Below, one piece after another: positions 42,771 through 52,203 of a stretch of DNA of 64,000 bases. Position numbers and translations under genes: made by a program. Each line of letters starts with the position of its first letter. Position 1 is the stretch's first letter. The notes under the pieces are model-generated. The model did not search any database. It was given only the letters and a program-made list of their open reading frames with translations, and was not told where the DNA came from. The DNA is from Flavobacteriaceae bacterium LYZ1037 (GTDB lineage: Bacteria > Bacteroidota > Bacteroidia > Flavobacteriales > Flavobacteriaceae): NCBI GenBank assembly GCA_003144015.1, contig QFWS01000002.1, positions 1-64,000 of the forward strand, in the 5' to 3' direction.

Positions 42771-44324
42771 CTATAAATCAAATTTAATGCCTTGCGCTAA
42801 AGGCAACTCATCTGAATAGTTTATAGTATTTGTTTGTCTTCTCATGTATACTTTCCAAGCATCAGATCCAGACTCACGTCCTCCACCAGTTTCTTTTTCA
42901 CCACCAAATGCACCACCAATTTCAGCACCTGAAGTTCCTATATTTACGTTAGCAATACCACAATCAGATCCAGCATAAGATAAAAACTTCTCAGCTTCTT
43001 TAAGTTCATTTGTCATAATGGCTGAAGATAATCCTTGAGCAACACCATTTTGTTTATCAATCGCATTTTCTACCTCTCCAGAATATTTCATTAAATATAA
43101 AATTGGAGCAAAGGTTTCGTGTTGTACAATTTCGAAATGATTTTCAGCTTCTATAATTGCTGGTTTTACGTAGCATCCACTTTCATAACCTTCACCTTCT
43201 AAGACACCACCTTCTACTAGTACGTTTCCACCTTCAGCTTTTGCTTTTTCAATAGCAGCTAAATACGTGTTTACAGAATCCTTGTCGATTAATGGTCCAA
43301 TATGATTTTTTTCATCTAACGGATTTCCAATTGTTAATTGTCCATAAGCACCAACAATAGCATCACGTACTTTATCGTAAACAGATTCATGAATAATTAA
43401 TCGTCTAGTTGATGTACAACGTTGCCCACAAGTTCCTACAGCACCAAATACAGCACCAGGAACTACCACTTTTAAATCGGCAGTTGGTGTGATAATAATA
43501 GCATTGTTACCACCTAATTCCAATAACGATTTTCCAAAACGTTCAGCAACAGTTTTTCCAACAATGCGTCCCATTCTTGTAGATCCAGTTGCAGAAACTA
43601 AAGCAACTCTTGAATCGGTTGTTATCATTTCACCTACTTTGTAATCGCCATTGACGATACAAGAAATACCTTCTGGTAAGTTGTTTTCTTTTAAAATTTC
43701 AGCGATAATATTCTGACAAGCAATTGTACATAAAGGTGCTTTTTCAGAACCTTTCCAAACACACACATCACCACAAATCCATGCTAAAGCTGTGTTCCAA
43801 GCCCAAACTGCTACTGGAAAGTTGAAAGCTGAAATAATACCAACAACACCTATTGGGTGCCATTGTTCTCTCATCACGTGTCCAGGTCGTTCAGAAGGGA
43901 TGGTTTGCCCGTTTAACTGTCTTGATAATCCAACAGCAAAATCGCAGATGTCAATCATTTCTTGAACCTCTCCGTATCCTTCTTGTAAAGATTTTCCCAT
44001 TTCGTAAGACACTAATTTCCCTAATGGTTCTTTTAAGTCTCTTAATTTATTTCCAAACTGACGTACAATTTCACCACGTTGAGGTGCTGGCATATTTCTC
44101 CAAGTTAAGAATGCTGAAGTTGCAGCAGTCATCACTTTTTCATAGTCATCCTTTGTAGTTGTTTTAACTTTACCAATTAATTTCCCATCTACTGGAGAAT
44201 AACTCTCTATAATGTCTCCATTTGAAAAGTTGTTTGAACCTGTAGAAGTTCCTTCATTTATATCTTTAACTCCAAGTTGTTTTAGAGCTTCTGTAATTCC
44301 GAAATCGGTAGCAATGGCTTCCAT
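42771..44324 (-). CDS. ALDH7-family aldehyde dehydrogenase
   Basis: 517 residues. NAD(P)-dependent oxidation of an aldehyde, with catalytic Cys in GTCGQRCTSTRR and general-base Glu in LLELGGNNA. The NAD-binding VVGIISAFNFPVAVWAWN and VSATGSTRMG blocks are typical. The QLNGQTIPSERPGHVMREQW block and the length fit ALDH7 (2-aminoadipate semialdehyde / piperideine-6-carboxylate dehydrogenase, lysine degradation). That subfamily assignment is likely but not certain. It is monocistronic. Confidence 0.9.
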   Translation of the reverse strand: MEAIATDFGITEALKQLGVKDINEGTSTGSNNFSNGDIIESYSPVDGKLIGKVKTTTKDDYEKVMTAATSAFLTWRNMPAPQRGEIVRQFGNKLRDLKEPLGKLVSYEMGKSLQEGYGEVQEMIDICDFAVGLSRQLNGQTIPSERPGHVMREQWHPIGVVGIISAFNFPVAVWAWNTALAWICGDVCVWKGSEKAPLCTIACQNIIAEILKENNLPEGISCIVNGDYKVGEMITTDSRVALVSATGSTRMGRIVGKTVAERFGKSLLELGGNNAIIITPTADLKVVVPGAVFGAVGTCGQRCTSTRRLIIHESVYDKVRDAIVGAYGQLTIGNPLDEKNHIGPLIDKDSVNTYLAAIEKAKAEGGNVLVEGGVLEGEGYESGCYVKPAIIEAENHFEIVQHETFAPILYLMKYSGEVENAIDKQNGVAQGLSSAIMTNELKEAEKFLSYAGSDCGIANVNIGTSGAEIGGAFGGEKETGGGRESGSDAWKVYMRRQTNTINYSDELPLAQGIKFDL

Positions 44325-44444
44325 ATTTACTTGTTTTTTTACTGATTATTAAATTTACATGCAAAGATAGCAATAAAAAGTCGTTTTAACTTGAGATGGC
44401 TTTTCTAAATAATGTAACTTTAAGCCTCTTATTTAATATATAAA

Positions 44445-45542
44445 ATGATGAAAAAAGGAATCTATTTTTTGTGTGTATTCTTAGCAATTATTAGTTGTAA
44501 AAATGAAGATGAACTTAAAGCTTTATCCAATAGCAGACAGGTAGCAAAAGATACGTTGGCTATTTCAAAAGATAAAATTGCTATTAAAACTAATGAATTC
44601 GCCATTGTAATTCATGGTGGAGCAGGCACTATTTTAAGAGAAAATATGTCTGCCGAAGATGAAGCTGCATATAAATTAAAATTGGAAGAAGCCATACGTG
44701 TTGGTTATAATATTTTAAAAAATGGTGGATCTAGTTTAGATGCTGTTGAAAAAACAATAAATATCATGGAAGATTCGCCATTATTTAATGCTGGGAAAGG
44801 AGCTGTTTTTACCAATGCAGGAGCCAACGAATTGGATGCATCTATTATGGACGGAAAAACGTTAAATGCAGGAGCATCAGCAGGAACTAGAACCGTTAAA
44901 AATCCTATCAATTTAGCGAAAGCTGTCATGGATAATTCGCCACATGTGATGCTTTCTGGTAAAGGTGCAGAAACTTTTGCTAAAGAACAAGGATTAGAGA
45001 TTGTAGATACGAGTTACTTTTATACTGAAAGCAGAATGAAATCTTTAGAACGTGTAAAAAATTATGAAAAAAAGAAGAAAGCAGATGCAAAAACAGCTTT
45101 TTATGATGCAACAATCAAAAACTCAAAATTTGGAACCGTTGGTTGTGCTGCTTTAGATAAAAACGGAAATTTAGCAGCAGGAACTTCAACTGGAGGAATG
45201 ACTAACAAAAAATGGGGTCGTATTGGCGATGCACCAATTATTGGAGCAGGAACGTATGCAAACAATAATACATGTGCCGTTTCAAGTACGGGTTGGGGAG
45301 AGTTTTTTATTCGTGCTATGGTGGCTCATGATATTTCTGCTCTTATGGATTATAAAGGTTTGACGTTAAAAGAAGCGGCTCAAGAAGTCATTCAGAAAAA
45401 AGTGCCAGAACTTGGAGGAGATGGAGGTATTATTGCAGTCGATAAAAACGGGAATATGGTTATGGAGTTCAATACGTCTGGAATGTATCGAGCAACCATG
45501 AATGATAAAGGTGAACTTTATATTGGCATTTACAATGACTAA
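44445..45542 (+). CDS. Isoaspartyl peptidase / L-asparaginase lipoprotein
   Basis: 365 residues. The N-terminus is a lipoprotein signal (YFLCVFLAIISCKN), then an Ntn-hydrolase of the plant-type asparaginase family. FAIVIHGGAGTI starts the alpha subunit. The autocleavage threonine is T231 in KFGTVGCAAL, followed by AAGTSTGGMTNKKWGRIGDAP. The proenzyme cuts itself at G230/T231. It cleaves isoaspartyl dipeptides or asparagine in the periplasm. Either of two adjacent ATGs may be the start. It overlaps the next gene by 8 bp. Confidence 0.93.
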   Translation: MMKKGIYFLCVFLAIISCKNEDELKALSNSRQVAKDTLAISKDKIAIKTNEFAIVIHGGAGTILRENMSAEDEAAYKLKLEEAIRVGYNILKNGGSSLDAVEKTINIMEDSPLFNAGKGAVFTNAGANELDASIMDGKTLNAGASAGTRTVKNPINLAKAVMDNSPHVMLSGKGAETFAKEQGLEIVDTSYFYTESRMKSLERVKNYEKKKKADAKTAFYDATIKNSKFGTVGCAALDKNGNLAAGTSTGGMTNKKWGRIGDAPIIGAGTYANNNTCAVSSTGWGEFFIRAMVAHDISALMDYKGLTLKEAAQEVIQKKVPELGGDGGIIAVDKNGNMVMEFNTSGMYRATMNDKGELYIGIYND

Positions 45543-45846
45543 AATAACACCTTATTATGCTGTGATTTTCACCTCGATTCAAAATGAAAATACTGAAGGA
45601 TATTCTGAAATGGCAGAAAAAATGGAAATATTAGCCAAGTCTCAAGATGGGTTTTTAGGAATAGAATCTGCCAGAGACCAAATAGGAATTACCGTAAGTT
45701 ATTGGGAAAGCCTAGACGCAATAAAAAACTGGAAACAACATTCCGAACACCTTTTAGCACAACAAAAGGGAAGAACCCAATGGTATAATTGGTATCATGT
45801 AAGAATTTGTAAGGTAGAACGTGAATACGATTTTAAATCAACGTAA
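45535..45846 (+). CDS. Antibiotic biosynthesis monooxygenase-fold protein
   Basis: 103 residues from ATG 45535 (MTKITPYYAVIFTSIQNEN), overlapping the asparaginase gene by 8 bp. An in-frame upstream start at 45502 lies inside that gene and is unlikely. It is an ABM-superfamily dimeric alpha-beta barrel: GYSEMAEKMEILAKSQDGF, LGIESARD, ITVSYWESLDAIKNWKQHSEH, then YNWYHVRICKVEREY. Members degrade haem or oxidise quinones; this one's substrate is unknown. Confidence 0.88.
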   Translation: MTKITPYYAVIFTSIQNENTEGYSEMAEKMEILAKSQDGFLGIESARDQIGITVSYWESLDAIKNWKQHSEHLLAQQKGRTQWYNWYHVRICKVEREYDFKST

Positions 45847-46374
45847 TGAATAGCCTTTTGCAACCCACCATGGATGTATTTCAATCTCTAACCTACCAGC
45901 TTTAACCATTGGATCTAAATGGGCTAAACTATCAGCCATTTTTAATGTTGGTACGTTGTAAACTGTTATGCCACGAATATCTCCATCGTCTCCAAAAGGA
46001 CCAATTAAATCGGCAAAACCTGCTTCGTACATACGCCCTAAGTGAGCCAGATGTGCTTCCTGTAATTCAGCTGCCTCTTCTTCGTTTTGATTTCTTATCG
46101 GACCACTTTTTAAAAATGCCATAAAGTATTGTTGCATTAAAACCGTGTCTTGTGTTTTTGTATCGACATAATCGAAAACCTGATAGCCTTTTGCAGTTAA
46201 TTCTTCTTTTAGCTCTTTTGTTGTTTTCTCAACTTCTATGGGTATAATTTCTTCAACAATGGTGTCTGTTACTTTTTCAATAGGTTCCATTGGAATCGCC
46301 TTTTTGTCTTGCTTACATGCAATAAGAGCCATAAAACAGAAAAGGATTAAAATAAGATTTTTTGTAGTTTTCAT
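45838..46374 (-). CDS. YCII-domain lipoprotein
   Basis: 178 residues. Lipoprotein signal MKTTKNLILILFCFMALIAC, followed by an acidic linker. The C-terminal ~110 residues form a YCII-related domain (QYFMAFLKSGPIRNQNEEEA, HLAHLGRMYEAGFADLIGPF, DSLAHLDPMVKAGRLEIEIH, PWW). YCII domains are small ferredoxin-like folds of unclear enzymatic role; exporting one as a lipoprotein is less common. It is convergent with the ABM gene by a 9-bp overlap. Confidence 0.8.
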   Translation of the reverse strand: MKTTKNLILILFCFMALIACKQDKKAIPMEPIEKVTDTIVEEIIPIEVEKTTKELKEELTAKGYQVFDYVDTKTQDTVLMQQYFMAFLKSGPIRNQNEEEAAELQEAHLAHLGRMYEAGFADLIGPFGDDGDIRGITVYNVPTLKMADSLAHLDPMVKAGRLEIEIHPWWVAKGYSLR

Positions 46375-46375
46375 T

Positions 46376-46843
46376 TTACCAAGATTTAAAGGGTTGTTTA
46401 CTTAATTGTGAATTATAATATTTGATGTTTCCGGTTACTTCTTCACATAGCCAGGTAGGTTTTGTAAATATTTCGGTAGGATGATTTAGTTCTATTTCTG
46501 CAATAATGAGCCCTTGGTTTTCACCAAAAAATTCATCGACTTCAATGATGTGATTTCCTGATTTTACCAGATGTCTAATTTTTTCAATCATGCCTTTTTC
46601 ACATAATTCAAAAAGTGCTTCTGCATCAGTCTTTAAAATTTCTTTCTCCCATTCAAATCTCGATAAACCATCTTTAGAAGAAACCCCTTTTACAGTTAAA
46701 AAACCTAGTTCGTTTGTAAGTCTTACCCGGACGGTTCTCTCTTTTTCTGAATTTAAAAAACCTTGTTTGATGTGTATTTGTTTAAAAGCTTCAGTTTTAA
46801 AATCGTTATTTTTCACTAAAAACTTACGTTCTATTTCAATCAT
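46376..46843 (-). CDS. CYTH domain protein
   Basis: 155 residues, triphosphate-tunnel metalloenzyme fold. The ExExK signature is E3-I-E5-R-K7 (MIEIERKFLV). Further strands include RTVRVRLTNELGFLTVKG, RFEWEKEI, VDEFFGENQGLIIAEIEL and GNIKYYNSQLS. The family includes thiamine triphosphatases, tripolyphosphatases and class IV adenylate cyclases. In Flavobacteriaceae it is probably a tripolyphosphatase-like enzyme. It overlaps the next upstream gene by 8 bp. Confidence 0.9.
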   Translation of the reverse strand: MIEIERKFLVKNNDFKTEAFKQIHIKQGFLNSEKERTVRVRLTNELGFLTVKGVSSKDGLSRFEWEKEILKTDAEALFELCEKGMIEKIRHLVKSGNHIIEVDEFFGENQGLIIAEIELNHPTEIFTKPTWLCEEVTGNIKYYNSQLSKQPFKSW

Positions 46844-47504
46844 ATTTCTTTTCTACTATTTTTTTAATCTCGTCTGATAGAATTCTACCAGATGGATGGG
46901 AGCTATTGGCTAGAATAACCATGCTTTTTACAATGGTAATTGGATGAATGGACTTGTACTTGGAAAACGAACCAAATAATAACGGATTAATAAGTTTCAT
47001 TAAGTGCTTGGCTAAAGATTCTCCTAATCTTTTTTCGTTCCTGTCTCCTCCTATTAATGACGGTTGAAGTATATAGGTGTTTTTTATATGTTCTGCTAAA
47101 ACAGCTTCTTCCATTTTGCCTTTGGTCCGATTATAAAACACCTTACTTTTTTTGTCTGCACCCAGAGCTGAAATAACAATAAATGTTTGAATGTTATTCT
47201 CCTTACAAAGCTGTGCAGCCATTACCGGAATGCCATAATCTATTTGAAGGTACTGTTCTTCGTTTGGAGTTTTAGACTTTGTCGTTCCAATACAGCAAAA
47301 AACCTCATCTGCAATAAAGGCATTTTTATACGATGACAAATCGAAAAGGTCTATTAAGTGTTCTTCAATTTTATCATGCTTTAAACCACAAGATGTTCTT
47401 GAAAAGAGCTTGATTTTTTGGTATCTGTTATCAATAAGAAGCTCTTCTAATAACAAACCTCCAGTTAATCCAGTAGCTCCTAAAATGATTGCTGTTTTAC
47501 CCAT
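46836..47504 (-). CDS. NAD(P)-binding atypical SDR protein
   Basis: 222 residues. Rossmann glycine motif GATGLTGG (residues 9-16) and overall similarity to the HTATIP2/YwnB group of atypical short-chain dehydrogenases (CCIGTTKSKTPN, VISALGADKKSKVFYNRTKG, ILQPSLIGGDRNEKRLGE). The usual catalytic Tyr is in FYNRTKGKME. The reaction is unknown. It is translationally coupled with the CYTH gene. Confidence 0.85.
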   Translation of the reverse strand: MGKTAIILGATGLTGGLLLEELLIDNRYQKIKLFSRTSCGLKHDKIEEHLIDLFDLSSYKNAFIADEVFCCIGTTKSKTPNEEQYLQIDYGIPVMAAQLCKENNIQTFIVISALGADKKSKVFYNRTKGKMEEAVLAEHIKNTYILQPSLIGGDRNEKRLGESLAKHLMKLINPLLFGSFSKYKSIHPITIVKSMVILANSSHPSGRILSDEIKKIVEKKYD

Positions 47505-47543
47505 TTTGATATGTCATTTTTGATAAAGATATTATAAATTTAC

Positions 47544-48653
47544 ATGATGTCAGACAATTTACCAATTCGAAAAATTATTCACGTGGATATGGATGCCTTT
47601 TATGCATCTGTAGAACAAATGGATCATCCGGAACTTAAAGGTAAACCCATTGCTGTTGGTGGTGGAGGAACAAGAGGTGTTGTAAGTGCTGCAAGTTATG
47701 AAGCTAGAAAATTTGGAGTAAGATCTGCTTTAAGTGGTGCACAGGCAAGACGAAACTGTCCTGAACTTATTTTTGTGAAACCACGTTTTGACAGATATCA
47801 TGAAATCTCTAAACAGATTCGGAAAATATTTCACGAATATACAGATTTAGTCGAACCACTTTCTTTAGATGAAGCTTACCTAGATGTTACTGAAAACAAA
47901 AAAGGAAATCCAAGCGCCAGTATGCTTGCCAAAGAAATTAGAGAGCGCATTTTTAAGGAAGTAGGTTTGACGGCTTCGGCTGGAATTTCAATTAATAAAT
48001 TTGTAGCTAAAGTAGCTAGCGACTACAACAAGCCCAACGGACAAAAAACAGTCAATCCTGAAGAAGTTGTTCCTTTTTTAGAAGCTTTAGATATTCGAAA
48101 GTTTTATGGAGTAGGGAAAGTGACTGCTGAAAAAATGTATCAGTTAGGTATCTTTACTGGAAAGGATTTAAAATCTAAAACCCTAGAATATTTAGACAGT
48201 AATTTTGGTAAATCTGGGAGGTTCTATTATTACATTGTTCGTGGCATTCATACCTCTGAAGTCAAGCCACAAAGAACCAGAAAATCGTTAGCAGCAGAGC
48301 GCACCTTTCATGAAAATTTATCGAGTGAAATCTTCATGCTCGAAAAATTAGACCATATAGCTAAAGAAGTTTCAAAACGATTAATAAAAAGTAAAGTCTC
48401 TGGAAAAACAGTGACTTTAAAAATTAAGTATAGCGATTTCACACTTCAAACAAGAAGTAAGACTTTGCCTTATTTTATAAGTGATAAAGACATTATTCTT
48501 GAAACAGCAAAAAACCTGTTGTATCAAGAAAAGTTAAACAATTCTGTGAGGCTTCTAGGAATCTCCATGTCTAATTTAAATACTGAAAAAAAAGCAACAT
48601 CTAAAGTTCCAAAAAACCAAGAAGTCAGCGTGCAATTGCAGTTTGATTTTTAA
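47544..48653 (+). CDS. dinB: DNA polymerase IV
   Basis: 369 residues, Y-family translesion polymerase. Catalytic acidic residues D15 (HVDMDAFYASVEQ) and the D/E of PLSLDEAYLDVTE. Helix-hairpin motif KFYGVGKVTAEKM and the little-finger domain follow. The C-terminus ends VSVQLQFDF, a beta-clamp-binding-like QLxF motif. Either of two adjacent ATGs (47544, 47547) can start it. It is monocistronic and divergent from the SDR gene. No LexA box is recognised. Confidence 0.95.
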   Translation: MMSDNLPIRKIIHVDMDAFYASVEQMDHPELKGKPIAVGGGGTRGVVSAASYEARKFGVRSALSGAQARRNCPELIFVKPRFDRYHEISKQIRKIFHEYTDLVEPLSLDEAYLDVTENKKGNPSASMLAKEIRERIFKEVGLTASAGISINKFVAKVASDYNKPNGQKTVNPEEVVPFLEALDIRKFYGVGKVTAEKMYQLGIFTGKDLKSKTLEYLDSNFGKSGRFYYYIVRGIHTSEVKPQRTRKSLAAERTFHENLSSEIFMLEKLDHIAKEVSKRLIKSKVSGKTVTLKIKYSDFTLQTRSKTLPYFISDKDIILETAKNLLYQEKLNNSVRLLGISMSNLNTEKKATSKVPKNQEVSVQLQFDF

Positions 48654-48658
48654 ACTAA

Positions 48659-50446
48659 TTATTTAGCCTGCAACCAATTTTCCCTATTTGCTTTCTGTTT
48701 TTTGTCTAAAGGTGTTTTATCTGCTTCCATTAAAGAAATGGTGTAAGACGTATCTGCTTGAAGTGTTAATGAAGTGGTTTTGGTTTCTCCAAAACGTTCA
48801 AAAACCACCTCAACGCTGTCGTTTACTTTAAAGGATGTAAGAAGCTCGTTTATATCTATATCTTCATTAATTTCAGTAGCACCAACTTTTATTAGTTTAT
48901 CACCTTTTTGAAGTCCAGCATTATATGCTGTAGAACTATTTTTAGGATTGTTCATTAATTTCCCATGTCTTACATAAACGCTTAAATCTACTTTAGAAAG
49001 ATCTGTACTCAAAAAAACACCAACGGTTTCAAATAAATGCTTGAAATCTGGCATCTCACTTTTATATATATAGTTGTTAAAGAAGTGGTTTCCAAAGTCT
49101 TTTCCAGCATACACATTTAAAGTTTCATTTAAGTTTCCAACCGTATAGTAGCTTTGGGTTTTTCCATAAGTCATCCAGACAAATTTCATGTAGTCGTCCA
49201 GATTTAAGCCTTTTTCCCTTAAAGATAAATCTAAAGCCAAGCCTAACATACTTCCATAAGAATAATAAGAAATAAAGGTATTTTCTCTATTGGTTTCATC
49301 AACAGATTTGGCTGCATCAACAAAAGGAGCCTGGTAACTCATTTCAATCGGATTGAAATAATCACGACCTGGAGAATTCCACACATAATTAAAAGTTCCT
49401 GTCAAACCTGTAATGTATTTTGATTCTGAAATCACACCAGCACGACACAGCGTTAAATCGTCGTAATAGCTTGTAAAGCCTTCAGCAAACCACAGTTCAC
49501 CACTCATGTTGGCCTCTTCAAAATTAAAAGGCTCTAAACTTTTCGGACGAATACGTTCTACATTCCAACAGTGAAAAAACTCATGAGAAACTGTTCCAAT
49601 ATTTTGATCAATACCACCTTTTGCCAAACTTCTCGTGCTCACCACATAGGTAGAATTTCTATGCTCCATACCATCGCCACTGGCATTTGGCATATAGCAA
49701 GCAAGAAAGGTATATTCGCCATAATCGTATTTTGGTAATTCACCAAAAACAGCTTTTTGTTGAAGCACGACTTTTTTAATGTTTTCAAAATAAGCATCTA
49801 AATCTGCTTCAGAAGCTGCATCGTCGTGAAGCACTAATCTAATTGTTTGACCATCTACTTGAAAAGAACGAGTTTTATAATTGGCAATTTCAGTTGGGCT
49901 ATCCATAAAATACTGCAAGTTTTCAGCATAGTAGGTGTTGCCATCTAAGTGTTTTAATTGTGTCGCTACTTTCCAATTTAAATGGTCTTGAATATCAAAT
50001 GTCACTTCCATTTCGTTTTCAGATAACTCAGGAACATACATAAACGTAGCTGGCATGTTTAAATGCGCATGCGTTTCGTCTACTTGGGCATAGGTACCAT
50101 CGCCATGATTTGCAAACAAGGTATAACTTACTTGAATAGTTCCATCGTGACCAGAAACATTCCAAGCATACGGATTGGGACGCGTGGTTTTTAATACGTT
50201 CCCTTTACTATCGGTAACTTTTACGTTGTACACGTTTTTTGCAAATTCGTGTATGGCGTAACGTCCAGGAGACGACCGACTCATTCTAAATATTACTTCA
50301 TCAGATTTTAAATCTGTAAATGTGGCATGAATAGTAGCTTCGTGATGAACAGCATTTTCAAATGAAATAATATATTTTGAAGCTACTTGAGCATTTACAA
50401 TATATGTAAAAAGGAAAATGAAAAGAGATAATTGAAACTTCTGCAT
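48659..50446 (-). CDS. M61-family peptidase with PDZ domain
   Basis: 595 residues. Signal peptide (LSLFIFLFTYIVNAQ). N-terminal beta domain (residues about 25-190). Zinc site HExxH in TVSHEFFHCWNVER with the downstream Glu in FAEGFTSYYDD. The C-terminal PDZ domain (about 470-570; AYNAGLQKGDKLIKVGATEI) completes the glycyl aminopeptidase (M61) layout. Periplasmic or surface enzyme that releases N-terminal Gly/Ala. It is convergent with dinB, 5 bp apart. Confidence 0.93.
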   Translation of the reverse strand: MQKFQLSLFIFLFTYIVNAQVASKYIISFENAVHHEATIHATFTDLKSDEVIFRMSRSSPGRYAIHEFAKNVYNVKVTDSKGNVLKTTRPNPYAWNVSGHDGTIQVSYTLFANHGDGTYAQVDETHAHLNMPATFMYVPELSENEMEVTFDIQDHLNWKVATQLKHLDGNTYYAENLQYFMDSPTEIANYKTRSFQVDGQTIRLVLHDDAASEADLDAYFENIKKVVLQQKAVFGELPKYDYGEYTFLACYMPNASGDGMEHRNSTYVVSTRSLAKGGIDQNIGTVSHEFFHCWNVERIRPKSLEPFNFEEANMSGELWFAEGFTSYYDDLTLCRAGVISESKYITGLTGTFNYVWNSPGRDYFNPIEMSYQAPFVDAAKSVDETNRENTFISYYSYGSMLGLALDLSLREKGLNLDDYMKFVWMTYGKTQSYYTVGNLNETLNVYAGKDFGNHFFNNYIYKSEMPDFKHLFETVGVFLSTDLSKVDLSVYVRHGKLMNNPKNSSTAYNAGLQKGDKLIKVGATEINEDIDINELLTSFKVNDSVEVVFERFGETKTTSLTLQADTSYTISLMEADKTPLDKKQKANRENWLQAK

Positions 50447-50492
50447 GAAAATAAATTTTAGGCTCTAAGATAATGTTTTTAGTGTTTTATTG

Positions 50493-50524
50493 TTGATTAA
50501 AACAAAACTCATTAGTTATATTTG
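50493..50524 (+). promoter_or_regulatory. Promoter at the bio cluster head
   Basis: TATATTTG (50517-50524) with a TTG (50493-50495) about 21 bp upstream. The likely start of transcription falls almost on the ATG of the next gene at 50529. Confidence 0.6.
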
Positions 50525-50528
50525 ATAT

Positions 50529-51074
50529 ATGAATAATGAGAACATTATTATTTCTGAAAGCAATAGACCTTATTGGCAATTAATTATTGCGGCAGCATTG
50601 TTCACTTTGAGCTTAGCTTTTATTGTCATGTTAATACAAAATATAGATTTAGAGAATAAAGGCAAGAGATTAGCAGGAAGCATTGAATTAATTTTAATAT
50701 TGTTTTTATTAGGAACAACATTTTGCTCGCAAAAAAAAGTATACTTAGATTTAAAAAAGTCAAAAATAAAAGCATCTTATGAGGTTGGTCCAATAAAAAT
50801 TGGGAGATGGCGACAAATAATAAACCCAGAATATGTATCTGTGTTTCTTAGACCGAAATCAGATGGTAGCACTGTGTTTGAAGTGAACCTTTGGTATGAA
50901 AGAGTAAAACATATAGAGCTTTATGAAAAGAATAATTACATGGATGCTTTTAAAATAGGCTATAATATTTCTGAAAAACTGAATATAGATTTATTAGATG
51001 CAACTGTTCCAAATGAAAGCAAATGGATTGATAAAAACGAATGGAAAAGCAAAATGAATGAACAACTTTCCTAA
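50529..51074 (+). CDS. Small membrane protein, unknown function
   Basis: 181 residues with two hydrophobic segments near the N-terminus (LIIAAALFTLSLAFIVMLIQ and GSIELILILFLLGTTF) and a soluble, basic C-terminus (GPIKIGRWRQIINPEYVSVF). No domain recognised. The -7 box is 4 bp before its ATG, so the message is nearly leaderless. It overlaps bioF by 17 bp, so it is in the same transcript, but whether it relates to biotin is unknown. Confidence 0.7.
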   Translation: MNNENIIISESNRPYWQLIIAAALFTLSLAFIVMLIQNIDLENKGKRLAGSIELILILFLLGTTFCSQKKVYLDLKKSKIKASYEVGPIKIGRWRQIINPEYVSVFLRPKSDGSTVFEVNLWYERVKHIELYEKNNYMDAFKIGYNISEKLNIDLLDATVPNESKWIDKNEWKSKMNEQLS

Positions 51075-52203
51075 AAAACTTCAAGAAAAAATCAACCAGC
51101 GTAAAGCACAAAACATGTTACGTCAATTAGGCACAGAACATGATTTGATTGATTTTTCATCTAATGATTACCTTGGGTTTTCAAAATCGAAACTCATTTT
51201 CGACATGACCCATCATTATTTAGACGCAAATAGTTTGTCTAGGAATGGCGCTACAGGTTCACGTTTATTATCTGGAAATTATGAGTTGTATCAAGAAGTT
51301 GAAGACACTTTATGTGCTTTCCATCACTCGGAATCTGCATTAATATTTAATTCAGGTTACAATGCTAATTTAGGATTTTTTGCTTCGGTTCCTCAACGAG
51401 GCGATGTTGTTTTGTACGACGAATATATTCATGCATCTATAAGAGATGGTATTACCATGAGCCATGCAAAATCTTATAAATTTAAGCATAATGATTTAGA
51501 TCATCTGGATGAGATGTTGAAACGAGTTAAGCATGACGAATCTGAAATTTATATCGTAACAGAATCGGTGTTTTCCATGGATGGCGATTCTCCAGATTTA
51601 GTATCATTAATTGAAATTAGCAAAGCATTCAAGGCACATTTAATCATCGATGAAGCACATGCCATAGGTGTTTTAGGAAAAAATGGTGTCGGGTTGCTTC
51701 AAGAATTAGGAATAGAAAACGATGTTTTTGCAAGAATCATCACTTTTGGAAAAGCTCTTGGAAGTCATGGAGCTGCTATTTTAGGAAGTAAAGCACTTAC
51801 CCAATATTTAGTGAATTTTGCACGTTCGTTTATTTACACAACTGCGCTTCCTCCACATGCTTTAATGACTATCAAATCTGTTTATATTGAACTTCCAAAA
51901 ACACATGAAATTTCAAAATTAAAAAAGAATATTTCTATATTTAAAATGGAACTCAATAAAAATAAGCTTCAAAACGCTTTTATTGAAAGCCATTCGGCTA
52001 TACAATGTTGTTTGATTAGAGGTAACGAGAATGTTAAAGCCATATCCAATCAGCTTATAAAAAAAGGATTTGATGTCAAACCTATTTTATCTCCAACAGT
52101 TTCTGAAGGCAAAGAACGTTTACGTTTTTGTTTGCACAGTTTTAATTCTGAAAGAGAAATAAAAGAAGTGACCCAGTTATTAACAACACTTTTAGCCATA
52201 TGA
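51058..52203 (+). CDS. bioF: 8-amino-7-oxononanoate synthase
   Basis: 381 residues, PLP-dependent alpha-oxoamine synthase that condenses pimeloyl thioester with L-alanine. Key features: SSNDYLGFSK, NGATGSRLLSGN, the PLP-stacking DEAHAIGVLG with D198, and PLP lysine K232 in TFGKALGSHG. The product (KAPA) goes to BioA. Head of the biotin genes, overlapping the membrane-protein gene upstream by 17 bp and the DUF2007 gene downstream by 4 bp. Confidence 0.93.
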   Translation: MNNFPKKLQEKINQRKAQNMLRQLGTEHDLIDFSSNDYLGFSKSKLIFDMTHHYLDANSLSRNGATGSRLLSGNYELYQEVEDTLCAFHHSESALIFNSGYNANLGFFASVPQRGDVVLYDEYIHASIRDGITMSHAKSYKFKHNDLDHLDEMLKRVKHDESEIYIVTESVFSMDGDSPDLVSLIEISKAFKAHLIIDEAHAIGVLGKNGVGLLQELGIENDVFARIITFGKALGSHGAAILGSKALTQYLVNFARSFIYTTALPPHALMTIKSVYIELPKTHEISKLKKNISIFKMELNKNKLQNAFIESHSAIQCCLIRGNENVKAISNQLIKKGFDVKPILSPTVSEGKERLRFCLHSFNSEREIKEVTQLLTTLLAI

